Shown here in pieces: positions 16,968-25,270 of a stretch of 34,436 nt of DNA. Origin of the DNA: JALUUH01 sp964636675 (GTDB lineage Bacteria > Pseudomonadota > Gammaproteobacteria > S012-40); the NCBI GenBank assembly GCA_964636675.1, contig CAZWUO010000017.1, positions 1-34,436 of the forward strand, given 5' to 3'. The position numbers were made by a program, and so were the translations under genes. Below the pieces are notes generated by a model. It made no database searches, was not told the DNA's origin, and saw only the letters and a list, made by a program, of their open reading frames with translations. The stretch's first letter is position 1, and each line of letters starts with the position of its first letter.

Positions 16968-17418
16968 AGCTGTCTTGGATCATCAAAATCGCAGCCGCGA
17001 CATCTCTACTATCATTCATTAAAAAATTATAGGTTCTACATGCTGCGGGTGTATCCATGACTTCTAGACCAATATTTTGCTTGGAAAAAAGCGCCAAGAT
17101 GTCGTGCGGGGGAAACACTAACTGTTTACCGGTTCCGAGCAATACAATCTCAGGTGCTTGTTCCAAGATATAAGCAAAATCATTGATGGTCATTTCGTCA
17201 TGGTGTTGGGGTTTCCAGTCAGTATTGATATTCGTTGGAGTGATAATAACACTCTTGAACCAGTCGAAAACGGTAGGTTTGTTCATTTCATCGGGTTCAC
17301 TTAATAAACTTGCCCCGTCGGGCAGTATGCCATGAGGCGGCATAGCGAGTCTTATTTTACCGGTTGCATATGAGAGGATGGAGTATGCACTTGTATTGTT
17401 GTTTTGGGTTATTTGCAT
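16966..17418 (-). CDS. Mth938-like (DUF498) domain protein
   Basis: 150 residues from the ATG at 17418. The frame extends to 17511, but the family starts near MQITQ. The Mth938/NDUFAF3-like fold is marked by ILPDG, PTVFDWFKSVIIT, PEIVLLGTGKQLVFPP, IGLEVMDTPAACRTYNFLMNDSRDVAAAILM. The Arg-Thr-Tyr-Asn block is the family hallmark. The bacterial function is not known; eukaryotic relatives help assemble respiratory complex I. It is divergent from alaC and convergent with rpoS. Confidence 0.88.
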   Translation of the reverse strand: MQITQNNNTSAYSILSYATGKIRLAMPPHGILPDGASLLSEPDEMNKPTVFDWFKSVIITPTNINTDWKPQHHDEMTINDFAYILEQAPEIVLLGTGKQLVFPPHDILALFSKQNIGLEVMDTPAACRTYNFLMNDSRDVAAAILMIQDS

Positions 17419-17510
17419 CGATTTACTATATTCTGACTTTGAGAGAGTGGGGTTTATTATGCCATCTCTCAGAAGCCAGAGCATCCCCCCCTGCGCGGAG
17501 AAAATCCTCA

Positions 17511-17539
17511 TTGACAGTTTGCCTGGCTAGCAGTATCTT
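17511..17539 (+). promoter_or_regulatory. Sigma-70-type promoter for alaC-hom-thrC
   Basis: TTGACA at 17511-17516, a 17-base spacer, and TATCTT at 17534-17539. The -35 is perfect and the -10 matches at four of six positions. It lies about 50 bases before the alaC start, between two divergent genes. Confidence 0.6.
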
Positions 17540-17590
17540 TGCGTGTTTTCCACATATTTATGATTTTACAAAAGAAAGAAGGTCAAACCT

Positions 17591-18775
17591 TTGTTTTCCG
17601 AATTTAGACGTATCAAACGTTTACCCCCCTATGTATTTAATATCGTTAACGAACTTAAAGCTGCTGCGAGAGCGCGTGGTGAAGATATCGTAGATTTTGG
17701 TATGGGTAATCCTGATCAACCCGCACCGCAGCATATTGTGGATAAACTGGTTGAAGCCGCACAGCGCAAAGATACCCATCGATATTCCCTTTCGCGAGGT
17801 ATTCCACGGCTCCGCAAAGCTATTTGTAGCTGGTATAAAGACAAATACAACGTAGATTTAGATCCAGACTCAGAAGCTATTGTGACGATTGGATCAAAAG
17901 AAGGCATTGCGCATTTAGCTTTAGCGACGCTAGGGCAGGGAGACTCGGTGTTGGTGCCCAATCCCACTTATCCGATCCACCCCTATGGGTTTGTGATTGC
18001 AGGTGCGGATATTCGGCATGTACCAATGGTGGCCGGAATCGATTTTTTTGCTGAATTAGAAAAAGCGATTAAGGACACCTGGCCAAAACCCAAAATGTTG
18101 GTATTAAATTTTCCGGGAAATCCAACAACCCAATGTGTGGATCTCGAATTTTTTGCGAAAGTGGTGAAAATCGCTAAAGAGCATCAGATATGGGTGATTC
18201 ATGATATCGCCTATGCTGAGATCGTCTTCGATGGCTATAAAGCGCCTTCTATATTGCAAATCCCTGATGCACGCGATGTGGCGGTTGAGTTTTATACATT
18301 GTCAAAAAGTTATAATATGCCGGGATGGCGTGTGGGATTTATGTGTGGTAATCAGACGTTAGTTGGCGCGCTGGCGAGAATGAAGTCTTACCTGGATTAC
18401 GGCATGTTTACGCCGATTCAAGTTGCTGCTATTACGGCGCTGGAAGGCCCACAGGATTGTGTAGAAGAAATTCGTAACATGTATCGATCGCGCCGAGATG
18501 TGCTGTGTGAGGGGCTTAGTAACTTAGGCTGGATCGTCGAAAAGCCTAAGGCAAGCATGTTTGTCTGGGCACCTATTCCTGAGCAGTATAAAGAAATGGG
18601 ATCGTTGGAGTTTTCTAAAAAATTGCTGAAAGAAGCAAAGGTAGCGGTTTCTCCCGGTATTGGGTTTGGGGAGTATGGCGATGACCATGTGCGTTTTGCA
18701 TTGATCGAAAATAATCATCGCACGCGTCAAGCACTCCGCGGAATACGCGATATGTTGCGTCAAGACGGCGTATAG
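17591..18775 (+). CDS. alaC: Alanine-synthesising aminotransferase AlaC
   Basis: 394 residues, a class I pyridoxal-phosphate aminotransferase that closely follows E. coli AlaC: RIKRLPPYVFNIVNELK, DIVDFGMGNPD, THRYSLSRGIPRLR, and the PLP lysine Lys239 in YTLSKSYNMPGWR. It transfers an amino group from glutamate to pyruvate. The start is TTG at 17591 with AAGAAGG at good distance, and the first residues match the family. It leads an alaC-hom-thrC cluster, so a role near aspartate-family amino-acid synthesis fits. Confidence 0.93.
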   Translation: MFSEFRRIKRLPPYVFNIVNELKAAARARGEDIVDFGMGNPDQPAPQHIVDKLVEAAQRKDTHRYSLSRGIPRLRKAICSWYKDKYNVDLDPDSEAIVTIGSKEGIAHLALATLGQGDSVLVPNPTYPIHPYGFVIAGADIRHVPMVAGIDFFAELEKAIKDTWPKPKMLVLNFPGNPTTQCVDLEFFAKVVKIAKEHQIWVIHDIAYAEIVFDGYKAPSILQIPDARDVAVEFYTLSKSYNMPGWRVGFMCGNQTLVGALARMKSYLDYGMFTPIQVAAITALEGPQDCVEEIRNMYRSRRDVLCEGLSNLGWIVEKPKASMFVWAPIPEQYKEMGSLEFSKKLLKEAKVAVSPGIGFGEYGDDHVRFALIENNHRTRQALRGIRDMLRQDGV

Positions 18776-18836
18776 ATTTGCCATTGCTCTGCGCTCACTT
18801 GCGGACTCTGGGTATTAGAAAAATAGGAGAAAAAAG

Positions 18837-20159
18837 TTGGATCCCGTAAAAGTTGGAATATTAGGCCTGGGCACTGTTGGTGGTGGCACGGTCAACGTGC
18901 TTAAGCGTAACGCTGAGGAAATAACGCGCCGCGCTGGACGTGCGATTGATGTTGTACAAGCAGCGGCGAGAGATATCACTCAGCCGCGTATTTGCAGTAC
19001 TGAGGGTATTCTGCTAACTAACAAGCCCGAAGAGCTGGTTAATAATCCTGATATTGACATTGTCGTTGAGCTAATAGGGGGCGATACTTTAGCGCGTACT
19101 CTGGTGTTGCAATCCATTCAAAACGGTAAGCATGTTGTTACTGCAAATAAAGCCTTAATTGCCAAATATGGTAATGAAATATTTGCCGCAGCCCAAAAAA
19201 AAGGGGTTATGGTTGCATTTGAAGCAGCCGTAGCGGGCGGGATTCCTATTATTAAAGCGCTACGCGAAGGCTTGTCGGGTAATAGTATCGAATGGCTTGC
19301 GGGTATTATTAATGGCACCGGTAATTTTATATTAACTGAGATGCGCGATAAAGGCCGCGCTTTCGAAGATGTATTGGCCGAGGCCCAGCGTCTTGGTTAT
19401 GCGGAAGCAGATCCGACTTTCGACGTAGAAGGTATTGATGCGGCCCATAAATTAACCATCCTCGCATCCATTGCTTTTGGTATTCCATTACAGTTTGATG
19501 CGGCTTACACGGAAGGCATTAGTCAGATAACCCGGGAAGATGTTAACTATGCCGAGGAACTCGGTTATCGAATCAAACATCTTGGGGTGGCGAGAAGAAC
19601 GCCGGCGGGGATTGAGTTGCGCGTGCATCCTACCTTAATACCTGAGCGTCGTCTCATTGCGAATGTCGATGGTGTAATGAATGCGGTACTCGTTAAAGGT
19701 GATGCGGTAGGGCCTACACTCTATTATGGGGCGGGAGCCGGCGCTGAGCCAACGGCTTCAGCGGTGGTTGCCGATATTATTGATGTTACTCGCACTTTGA
19801 CTTCTGATCCCGAAAACAGAGTTCCCCATTTGGCTTTTCAGCCGGATGCTATTTCAGAGTCTGAAATACCGATATTACCCATAGAGGCGATTCTTACGGC
19901 TTATTATCTGCGCATGGATGTTGCGGACAAACCGGGCGTTTTAGCGGAATTAACGCGAATTATTGGTGATGCAGGGATTAGCATTGAAGCCTTTATTCAA
20001 AAGGAAGCGCAAACTGAAGATGCAGATGCTCGATTAATTATTCTGACGCACTCGGTAGAGGAAAGGCAGATGAATCAAGCGATTGATCAGATTGAAAAAA
20101 TGCAAGTAGTCCACGGTAAAGTAACACGCATACGTGTAGAGCATCTGGATAAAGATTAA
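18837..20159 (+). CDS. hom: Homoserine dehydrogenase
   Basis: 440 residues. The enzyme reduces aspartate semialdehyde to homoserine with NAD(P)H. The nucleotide-binding GILGLGTVGGGTV, VVELIGG, VTANKALIA, AGGIPIIKALREGL, INGTGNFILTEM and EADPTFDVEGIDAAHKL stretches are conserved. A C-terminal ACT domain (about 356-437) suggests feedback control by threonine. It is the monofunctional form without aspartokinase. The start is TTG at 18837 with a TAGGAG ribosome binding site eight bases upstream. It sits 61 bases after alaC and 21 bases before thrC. Confidence 0.96.
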   Translation: MDPVKVGILGLGTVGGGTVNVLKRNAEEITRRAGRAIDVVQAAARDITQPRICSTEGILLTNKPEELVNNPDIDIVVELIGGDTLARTLVLQSIQNGKHVVTANKALIAKYGNEIFAAAQKKGVMVAFEAAVAGGIPIIKALREGLSGNSIEWLAGIINGTGNFILTEMRDKGRAFEDVLAEAQRLGYAEADPTFDVEGIDAAHKLTILASIAFGIPLQFDAAYTEGISQITREDVNYAEELGYRIKHLGVARRTPAGIELRVHPTLIPERRLIANVDGVMNAVLVKGDAVGPTLYYGAGAGAEPTASAVVADIIDVTRTLTSDPENRVPHLAFQPDAISESEIPILPIEAILTAYYLRMDVADKPGVLAELTRIIGDAGISIEAFIQKEAQTEDADARLIILTHSVEERQMNQAIDQIEKMQVVHGKVTRIRVEHLDKD

Positions 20160-20180
20160 AATATATTTATAGGAAGAACG

Positions 20181-21260
20181 ATGTCATTAAAAGAGCGTTA
20201 CACCGGGTTAATAAACAAATATCGCGATCGTTTACCCATTAGCGATGATACGCGGATTATCAGCTTGGGTGAAGGTAATACCCCGTTGATTCGATTAAAT
20301 AATATCCCTAAGTTGTTAGGCAAGGACGTGGCTATTTATGTCAAATATGAAGGCCTGAACCCTACCGGTTCGTTTAAAGACCGTGGGATGACGTTAGCCG
20401 TTACTAAGGCGGTCGAAGAAGGTAGCAGCGCTATTATATGTGCTTCCACCGGGAATACTTCTGCAGCGGCGGCGGCGTATGCTGCACGAGCCGGGATAAC
20501 GGCTTTTGTACTTATTCCAGATGGTAAAATTGCCATGGGCAAATTAGCCCAGGCCATGATGCACGGGGCGGTAGTGGTACAAATTAAAGGGAATTTTGAT
20601 GACGGCATGCAATTGGTTAAGGAAGTGGGTGACGAAGTCCCAGTGACGATTGTGAATTCAATTAATCCTTATCGTTTGCAAGGACAGAAGACCGCCGCAT
20701 TTGAGATTATTGAAGAGCTGGGTTGTGCGCCGGATTATCACTGTTTACCGGTGGGAAATGCCGGCAATATCTCTGCGCATTGGATGGGCTATTGTGAATA
20801 TTTTGATCATGGCATCGTCAATAATCGACCTAAAATGCTGGGTTATCAAGCGGCGGGGGCGGCGCCTTTTCTGCGTGGGAAAATGCTCGATAATCCGGAG
20901 ACCGTTGCCACTGCGATAAGAATTGGCCATCCACAATCGTGGGATAAGGCTTGGACTGCGCAGAAAAATTCAGAAGGCTGGTTTGATGAGTGCACGGATG
21001 AGTTGATACTCGAAACTCAAGCTTTACTGGCGAAACGCGAAGGCGTGTTTTGTGAGCCAGCTTCTGCAGCCTCATTAGCGGGCTGTATTCGTGATATAAA
21101 ATCCGGAAAAATTCCTGAAGGTAATAAAATCGTATGTACCTTAACGGGACATGGCTTAAAAGATCCGGATACGGCTATCCAGCAAGCTTCTACAAAAATC
21201 ATTACTATCAATGCCAATTTGGCTGAGGTTAAACAAGCGATTCTGAGTAACACCCCGTAA
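20181..21260 (+). CDS. thrC: Threonine synthase
   Basis: 359 residues. A PLP enzyme that turns O-phosphohomoserine into threonine. The Schiff-base lysine is Lys66 in NPTGSFKDRGM. SLGEGNTPLIRL, CASTGNTSAAAAAYAARAG and PVGNAGNISAHWMGY are conserved. This is the short, plant/Bacillus-like type rather than the longer E. coli type. AGGAAG precedes the ATG. The final codons run into a terminator hairpin. Confidence 0.96.
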   Translation: MSLKERYTGLINKYRDRLPISDDTRIISLGEGNTPLIRLNNIPKLLGKDVAIYVKYEGLNPTGSFKDRGMTLAVTKAVEEGSSAIICASTGNTSAAAAAYAARAGITAFVLIPDGKIAMGKLAQAMMHGAVVVQIKGNFDDGMQLVKEVGDEVPVTIVNSINPYRLQGQKTAAFEIIEELGCAPDYHCLPVGNAGNISAHWMGYCEYFDHGIVNNRPKMLGYQAAGAAPFLRGKMLDNPETVATAIRIGHPQSWDKAWTAQKNSEGWFDECTDELILETQALLAKREGVFCEPASAASLAGCIRDIKSGKIPEGNKIVCTLTGHGLKDPDTAIQQASTKIITINANLAEVKQAILSNTP

Positions 21261-21275
21261 AAGGGGTGTTTTCTT
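21249..21275 (+). terminator. Factor-independent terminator of thrC operon
   Basis: AACACCCC pairs with GGGGTGTT across a six-base loop and is followed by TTCTT. The thrC stop codon TAA (21258-21260) is inside the loop, so the 5' arm is coding sequence. Confidence 0.82.
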
Positions 21276-21447
21276 ATATCTGTCACGCCCTAAGATACTG
21301 CAAGAGCAATGTGAACGACTTGTGACCCCAACAGTCGATTGAATCACAGTTTTTTTTAGTTATTTCCCATACAAAAAATACGCAGTTTGACGATAACCTT
21401 ATAGTGCTTAGGGTAGTCGTTTAACGTAGTGATAACTGGAACATAAT

Positions 21448-21714
21448 ATGGTTGAAAAACAATTGGTTATTGAGAGTGTCAATGAGGATGGCAGGAAATT
21501 CAGGCCGAGTGACTGGATTGAACGCATATCTGCGGTTATGGGCTCCTTTGGCCCCGATCATCGGTTGCACTATAGCAAAAGCGTACAGCCAAAAATAGTG
21601 AATGGAGAAAAGTGCTTGGTAGTAGACAGCCGCTTAGAGCAAGATGATCCTACGGGATTTCAATATATCATCAAGTTTGCGCAAGAGAACCAGTTGCGTG
21701 TGCGTGAGCGATGA
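21448..21714 (+). CDS. DUF3579 protein
   Basis: 88 residues of the DUF3579 family, found in beta- and gammaproteobacteria. The typical start VIESVNEDGRKFRPSDWIERIS and the later GEKCLVVDSRLEQDDPTGFQYIIKFAQENQLRV are visible. Function is unknown. It sits between the thrC terminator and a second strong terminator, so it is probably its own transcription unit. Confidence 0.88.
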   Translation: MVEKQLVIESVNEDGRKFRPSDWIERISAVMGSFGPDHRLHYSKSVQPKIVNGEKCLVVDSRLEQDDPTGFQYIIKFAQENQLRVRER

Positions 21715-21738
21715 AATAGCTAAACAAAGGAAAATGCA

Positions 21739-21768
21739 AAAAAGCCTATCATTCGATAGGCTTTTTTT
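21739..21768. terminator. Bidirectional terminator between DUF3579 gene and dksA
   Basis: AAAGCCTATC and GATAGGCTTT form a 10-bp stem with a four-base loop (ATTC). T8 follows on the plus strand and a T-run (from the A-tract) on the minus strand. It should stop both converging transcripts. Confidence 0.9.
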
Positions 21769-22313
21769 TAACTTCCTACATGTTTTTCTTTGATTTCATC
21801 CAGCGTTTTGCAATCAATACAAAGCGAAGCGGTAGGTCGTGCTTCTAATCGGCGGATTCCGATTTCTACTCCGCATTGCTCACAAAAGCCATAGTCACCA
21901 CTGTCTACATTAGTTAAGGATTCATCTATTTTCTTAATTAATTTTCTTTCCCTGTCGCGTGCCCTTAATTCCATGGTAAATTCCGATTCCTGAGTCGCTC
22001 GGTCGCTCGGATCCGGAAAATTAGCCGCCTCATCTTGCATGTGATGGACGGTACGATCTACCTCTTCCATTAACTCCTTTTTCCATGCGTTCAAAATAGC
22101 GCGAAAATGATCCGACTGATCGTCGTTCATATATTCTTCGCCCTTCTTTTCTACATAGGGAGGAATATCTCCAAAGGCAGTGGTGGCGGTCGCTGTATTT
22201 TGAATGTTTGTGGCCGTTGCCTGTTTTGCTGCGGACTGATTATTGACATCAGTCGTCTTAGCCTTTGATTTATCAGCAGTTTTTTTGGCAGATACTTTCT
22301 TCTTTGCCGGCAT
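21768..22313 (-). CDS. dksA: RNA polymerase-binding factor DksA
   Basis: 181 residues from the ATG at 22313, chosen because GGGAG lies at good distance and upstream codons lack homology. From about residue 48 it follows E. coli DksA closely: KKGEEYMN, EVDRTVHHMQDEAANFPDPSDRATQE with the DxxDxA tip (Asp101, Asp104, Ala106), and the four-Cys zinc finger (Cys144, 147, 165, 168). It binds in the polymerase secondary channel and works with ppGpp. The first 45 residues are a Lys/Ala/Thr/Asn-rich low-complexity arm, making the protein about 30 residues longer than E. coli DksA. Confidence 0.95.
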   Translation of the reverse strand: MPAKKKVSAKKTADKSKAKTTDVNNQSAAKQATATNIQNTATATTAFGDIPPYVEKKGEEYMNDDQSDHFRAILNAWKKELMEEVDRTVHHMQDEAANFPDPSDRATQESEFTMELRARDRERKLIKKIDESLTNVDSGDYGFCEQCGVEIGIRRLEARPTASLCIDCKTLDEIKEKHVGS

Positions 22314-22485
22314 GCCTTTATCTCCCGAATAGCTTGGTTTTTGAGGACTCGCCTTTTTACCAGAAAAATTTCGTAACCGCAATAAAAACAAAAATATATT
22401 AATGGATAAGAGACTTTATATTCAAGTGATGCGAAAATCACGGGCCTTGAATATAGAAAATTTTGACCATGGAGTAAGCACACAA

Positions 22486-23244
22486 ATGACTTTGCAAGCG
22501 TTAATTTTTGATGTGGATGGAACACTATCAGATACCGAGAGAGAAGGGCATAGAATAGCGTTTAACGAGGTATTCAAAAAGAATAACTTGGATTGGTTTT
22601 GGGACGAGCCGCTCTATGGTGAGTTGTTGGCGGTAACCGGTGGTAAAGAGCGTATGAAATATTACGTGGAAAACTTTAATAAGAGTTTTCCAAAACCCGA
22701 AAAATATAATGCGTTTATTCAACGACTGCACTTAGAAAAAAATGCGGTGTTTGTTGAATTATTGCGTACCGGAAAAATTGGACTACGCATTGGTGTTAAA
22801 CGTATTTTAGCGGAAGCGCAAAATGCGGGTTTACGCTTAGCGATTGCAACCACCACCAGCCCAGAGAATATTCACTCTTTGTTAGTGGCCACCCTTGGCG
22901 AAGAATCTTTAACGTGGTTCGATGTGATTGCCGCCGGAGATATCGTGCCAGCTAAAAAGCCGGCACCCGATATATATTTATATGTGCTAAAACAAATGGG
23001 CCTTAAACCGCATGAGGCAATCGCGCTTGAGGACTCAGAAAATGGCATTAAATCTGCGCTTGCGGCTGATTTAAAAACGCTCATAACGGTTAATGATTAT
23101 ACTTTACAGCATGATTTTAGCGGTGCATCTTTGGTGGTTGATAGCTTTGGGGATGCAGACCATTCCATGCAAGTCATCGCGGGTGAGAGTGACGGCAAGA
23201 AAATGATTGATATCGAATTATTAAAAAATATTGCTAACCAATGA
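22486..23244 (+). CDS. HAD hydrolase, CbbY/phosphoglycolate phosphatase-like
   Basis: 252 residues. A haloacid-dehalogenase-type phosphatase with nucleophile Asp9 and acid Asp11 in IFDVDGTL, motif II Thr in ATTTSPENI, motif III Lys in AKKPAPDIY, and motif IV acids in LEDSENGIKSA. The alpha-helical C1 cap between about residues 16 and 90 and the family pattern suggest CbbY-like sugar-phosphate substrates. The upstream frame to 22402 has no homology, so the ATG at 22486 is chosen, with GGAG somewhat far upstream. The last four bases overlap the following aminotransferase. Confidence 0.88.
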   Translation: MTLQALIFDVDGTLSDTEREGHRIAFNEVFKKNNLDWFWDEPLYGELLAVTGGKERMKYYVENFNKSFPKPEKYNAFIQRLHLEKNAVFVELLRTGKIGLRIGVKRILAEAQNAGLRLAIATTTSPENIHSLLVATLGEESLTWFDVIAAGDIVPAKKPAPDIYLYVLKQMGLKPHEAIALEDSENGIKSALAADLKTLITVNDYTLQHDFSGASLVVDSFGDADHSMQVIAGESDGKKMIDIELLKNIANQ

Positions 23245-24410
23245 GGCGTAAGCCTGCTGTTGCGCGCAGAATAGCGAATATCGCGCCATTCCATGTCATG
23301 GCGCTTCTGGCCCGTGCCAAGGAATTGGAATTCCAAGGGCGTGATATCGTCCATATGGAAATCGGTGAGCCGGATTTCGATTCGCCGCAGCCAATCCTAG
23401 ACGCAGGAATTGCGGCTTTAAAATCGGGCGCAACACACTATACACCCGCACAAGGACTGCCGGAATTGCGTTTAGCGATAGCGCGCCATTATTATAAAAA
23501 TTACGGAGTAGCAGTCGCTGCCGAACAAGTGATTGTCACACCGGGTTCTTCCGGTGCGTTGCAGCTCATCATGAATGTGCTGATCAATCCCGGTGAAGAA
23601 GTCTTATTGTCTGATCCTGGTTATCCGTGCAATCGCCATTTTGTGCGTTTGGTCGAAGGCCGACCTGTCAGCATTAATGTGGATGCAACGACCGACTACC
23701 AGCTGACGGCAAAACAAATCACTGAGAATTGGTCGGCTAATACCAAAGCCGTAATGATTGCCACTCCGTCGAATCCTACGGGCACGGTGATGCAGCAGAG
23801 TGAGCTGCAGCGGATCGCGAATTTAGTCGCTGCTAAGGACGGTTATCTCATTGTCGATGAAATATATCATGGTATTGAGTACGGTAATGATAAATTATCG
23901 AGTGCGTTTGGCATCAACGAGCATATTTTTATCGTCAATAGTTTTTCAAAATATTGTGGCATGACTGGCTGGCGGTTGGGCTGGATGATAGCGCCTAAAG
24001 TCTTTGTTTCAGTGCTCGACAAACTTGCGCAAAATATATTTCTTGCACCCTCTACTATCGCGCAATATGCGGCGCTCGCTGCATTTTTACCGGAGACGCA
24101 AAAAATACTAAAAGACAGAGTCAAAGAATATCGTTCCCGACGAAATTATCTGTTAGCTTCCATCATCGAGTTAGGTTTTGCGGTGAAAGTCAAACCCGAG
24201 GGAGCTTTTTATATTTATGCGAATTGCGAAAAATTTAGCAGTGATAGTTTTTCTTTTTGCCAAAAATTATTAGAAGATATTGGGGTTGCGCTGACGCCGG
24301 GTATAGATTTTGGAAAAAATCAAGCGCATAAACATTTACGATTTGCGTATACAACATCAATGGAACGTTTGAAAATTGGCGTTGATCGACTAAAAAATTA
24401 CTTACTATAA
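23241..24410 (+). CDS. PLP-dependent aminotransferase, class I
   Basis: 389 residues, AAT-I fold. HMEIGEPDFDSP, THYTPAQGLPELRLAIA, PGSSGALQLIMN, ATPSNPTGTVM, VDEIYHG and the PLP lysine Lys237 in NSFSKYCGMTGWRLGW are present. Substrate cannot be fixed from sequence; aspartate, alanine or aromatic donors are all possible. The ATG overlaps the HAD gene stop (ATGA), so the two are translationally coupled. Confidence 0.9.
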   Translation: MRRKPAVARRIANIAPFHVMALLARAKELEFQGRDIVHMEIGEPDFDSPQPILDAGIAALKSGATHYTPAQGLPELRLAIARHYYKNYGVAVAAEQVIVTPGSSGALQLIMNVLINPGEEVLLSDPGYPCNRHFVRLVEGRPVSINVDATTDYQLTAKQITENWSANTKAVMIATPSNPTGTVMQQSELQRIANLVAAKDGYLIVDEIYHGIEYGNDKLSSAFGINEHIFIVNSFSKYCGMTGWRLGWMIAPKVFVSVLDKLAQNIFLAPSTIAQYAALAAFLPETQKILKDRVKEYRSRRNYLLASIIELGFAVKVKPEGAFYIYANCEKFSSDSFSFCQKLLEDIGVALTPGIDFGKNQAHKHLRFAYTTSMERLKIGVDRLKNYLL

Positions 24411-24433
24411 CCCTAACAAAATGCCGTTATCGC

Positions 24434-24468
24434 GCACTAAGATGATTTTATCAGCGGTTTCTTAGTGC
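24434..24468. terminator. Hairpin between converging genes
   Basis: GCACTAAGA and TCTTAGTGC pair over nine bases with a 17-base loop, between the aminotransferase and cysZ ends. No T-tract follows, so a termination role is uncertain. Confidence 0.4.
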
Positions 24469-24496
24469 ACTGGTAAAGTAGCCCATTGTGTGGGAT

Positions 24497-25270
24497 TCAG
24501 GATGCAATTTCTTGCTTAGTTTCTTGTGCAATAATATCCTCTCTAAAATGATCAATATAAATGAGCGTTGATGCAATGACAGCTGATGGAACGATAAAAA
24601 AATTCACAATCGGCAACATCGTACCGAGCATCACCGCACCGCCAAAACCAAAGATTAACCAGCGTTTCGTTTTTAATAGGCTTCTTTGCTGGGTAAATAA
24701 TATTTTTTGATTAGATAAAGGGTAATCAAGATATTGTAAGGACAAAATCCATGTACCAAAAAGCAACCAAAGCATTGACGCGATGAAATTTATTCCAGGG
24801 ATTAACAGCAAGATCAACAACGGGATGCTACGACTTAATGAATAAAATATTTTACGCCCTTCGTCTTTTAACGCAGGTATTATTTCTGCAAAAACATTTC
24901 CCATAGAAGCATTATTTTCTTTTTTGCCCAGTTTATAGTCTTCAACCGCTTCAGCTAAAATACCGTTAAACGGCGCGCTGATAATATTGGCGATGATCGT
25001 GAACGTAAAATAGGCAAAAAGAATAATAGAGATGCCGAGTAACAGCCAGATAAGCCAGTCAATCCATTGTAACCACTCTGGTAGCCCTGCGACTAACTGC
25101 AAGATAAAGTCGTTCAATGAGCTATAGAGTAATACAGACATGCTGGCGAATAACAGAATATTGACAATGAGTGGGACTAATACAAAGCGACGTAATTCCG
25201 GTAGGCGTAACATGCTAAAGCCTTTGAGCAGATAAAGTGCGCCGGCTAATGGGTTGTTGCCTGTGGTCAT
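24497..25270 (-). CDS. cysZ: Sulfate transporter CysZ
   Basis: 257 residues, EI24/CysZ family, with about four hydrophobic segments. The N-terminus NPLAGALYLLKGFSMLRLPELRRFVLVPLIVN and the SAPFNGILAEAVEDYKLG block are characteristic. CysZ imports sulfate across the inner membrane for cysteine synthesis. It starts directly next to the FGGY kinase stop with no spacer, at the end of queF-kinase-cysZ. CysB, encoded about 22 kb away, regulates sulfur genes, but no binding site is visible here. Confidence 0.9.
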   Translation of the reverse strand: MTTGNNPLAGALYLLKGFSMLRLPELRRFVLVPLIVNILLFASMSVLLYSSLNDFILQLVAGLPEWLQWIDWLIWLLLGISIILFAYFTFTIIANIISAPFNGILAEAVEDYKLGKKENNASMGNVFAEIIPALKDEGRKIFYSLSRSIPLLILLLIPGINFIASMLWLLFGTWILSLQYLDYPLSNQKILFTQQRSLLKTKRWLIFGFGGAVMLGTMLPIVNFFIVPSAVIASTLIYIDHFREDIIAQETKQEIAS

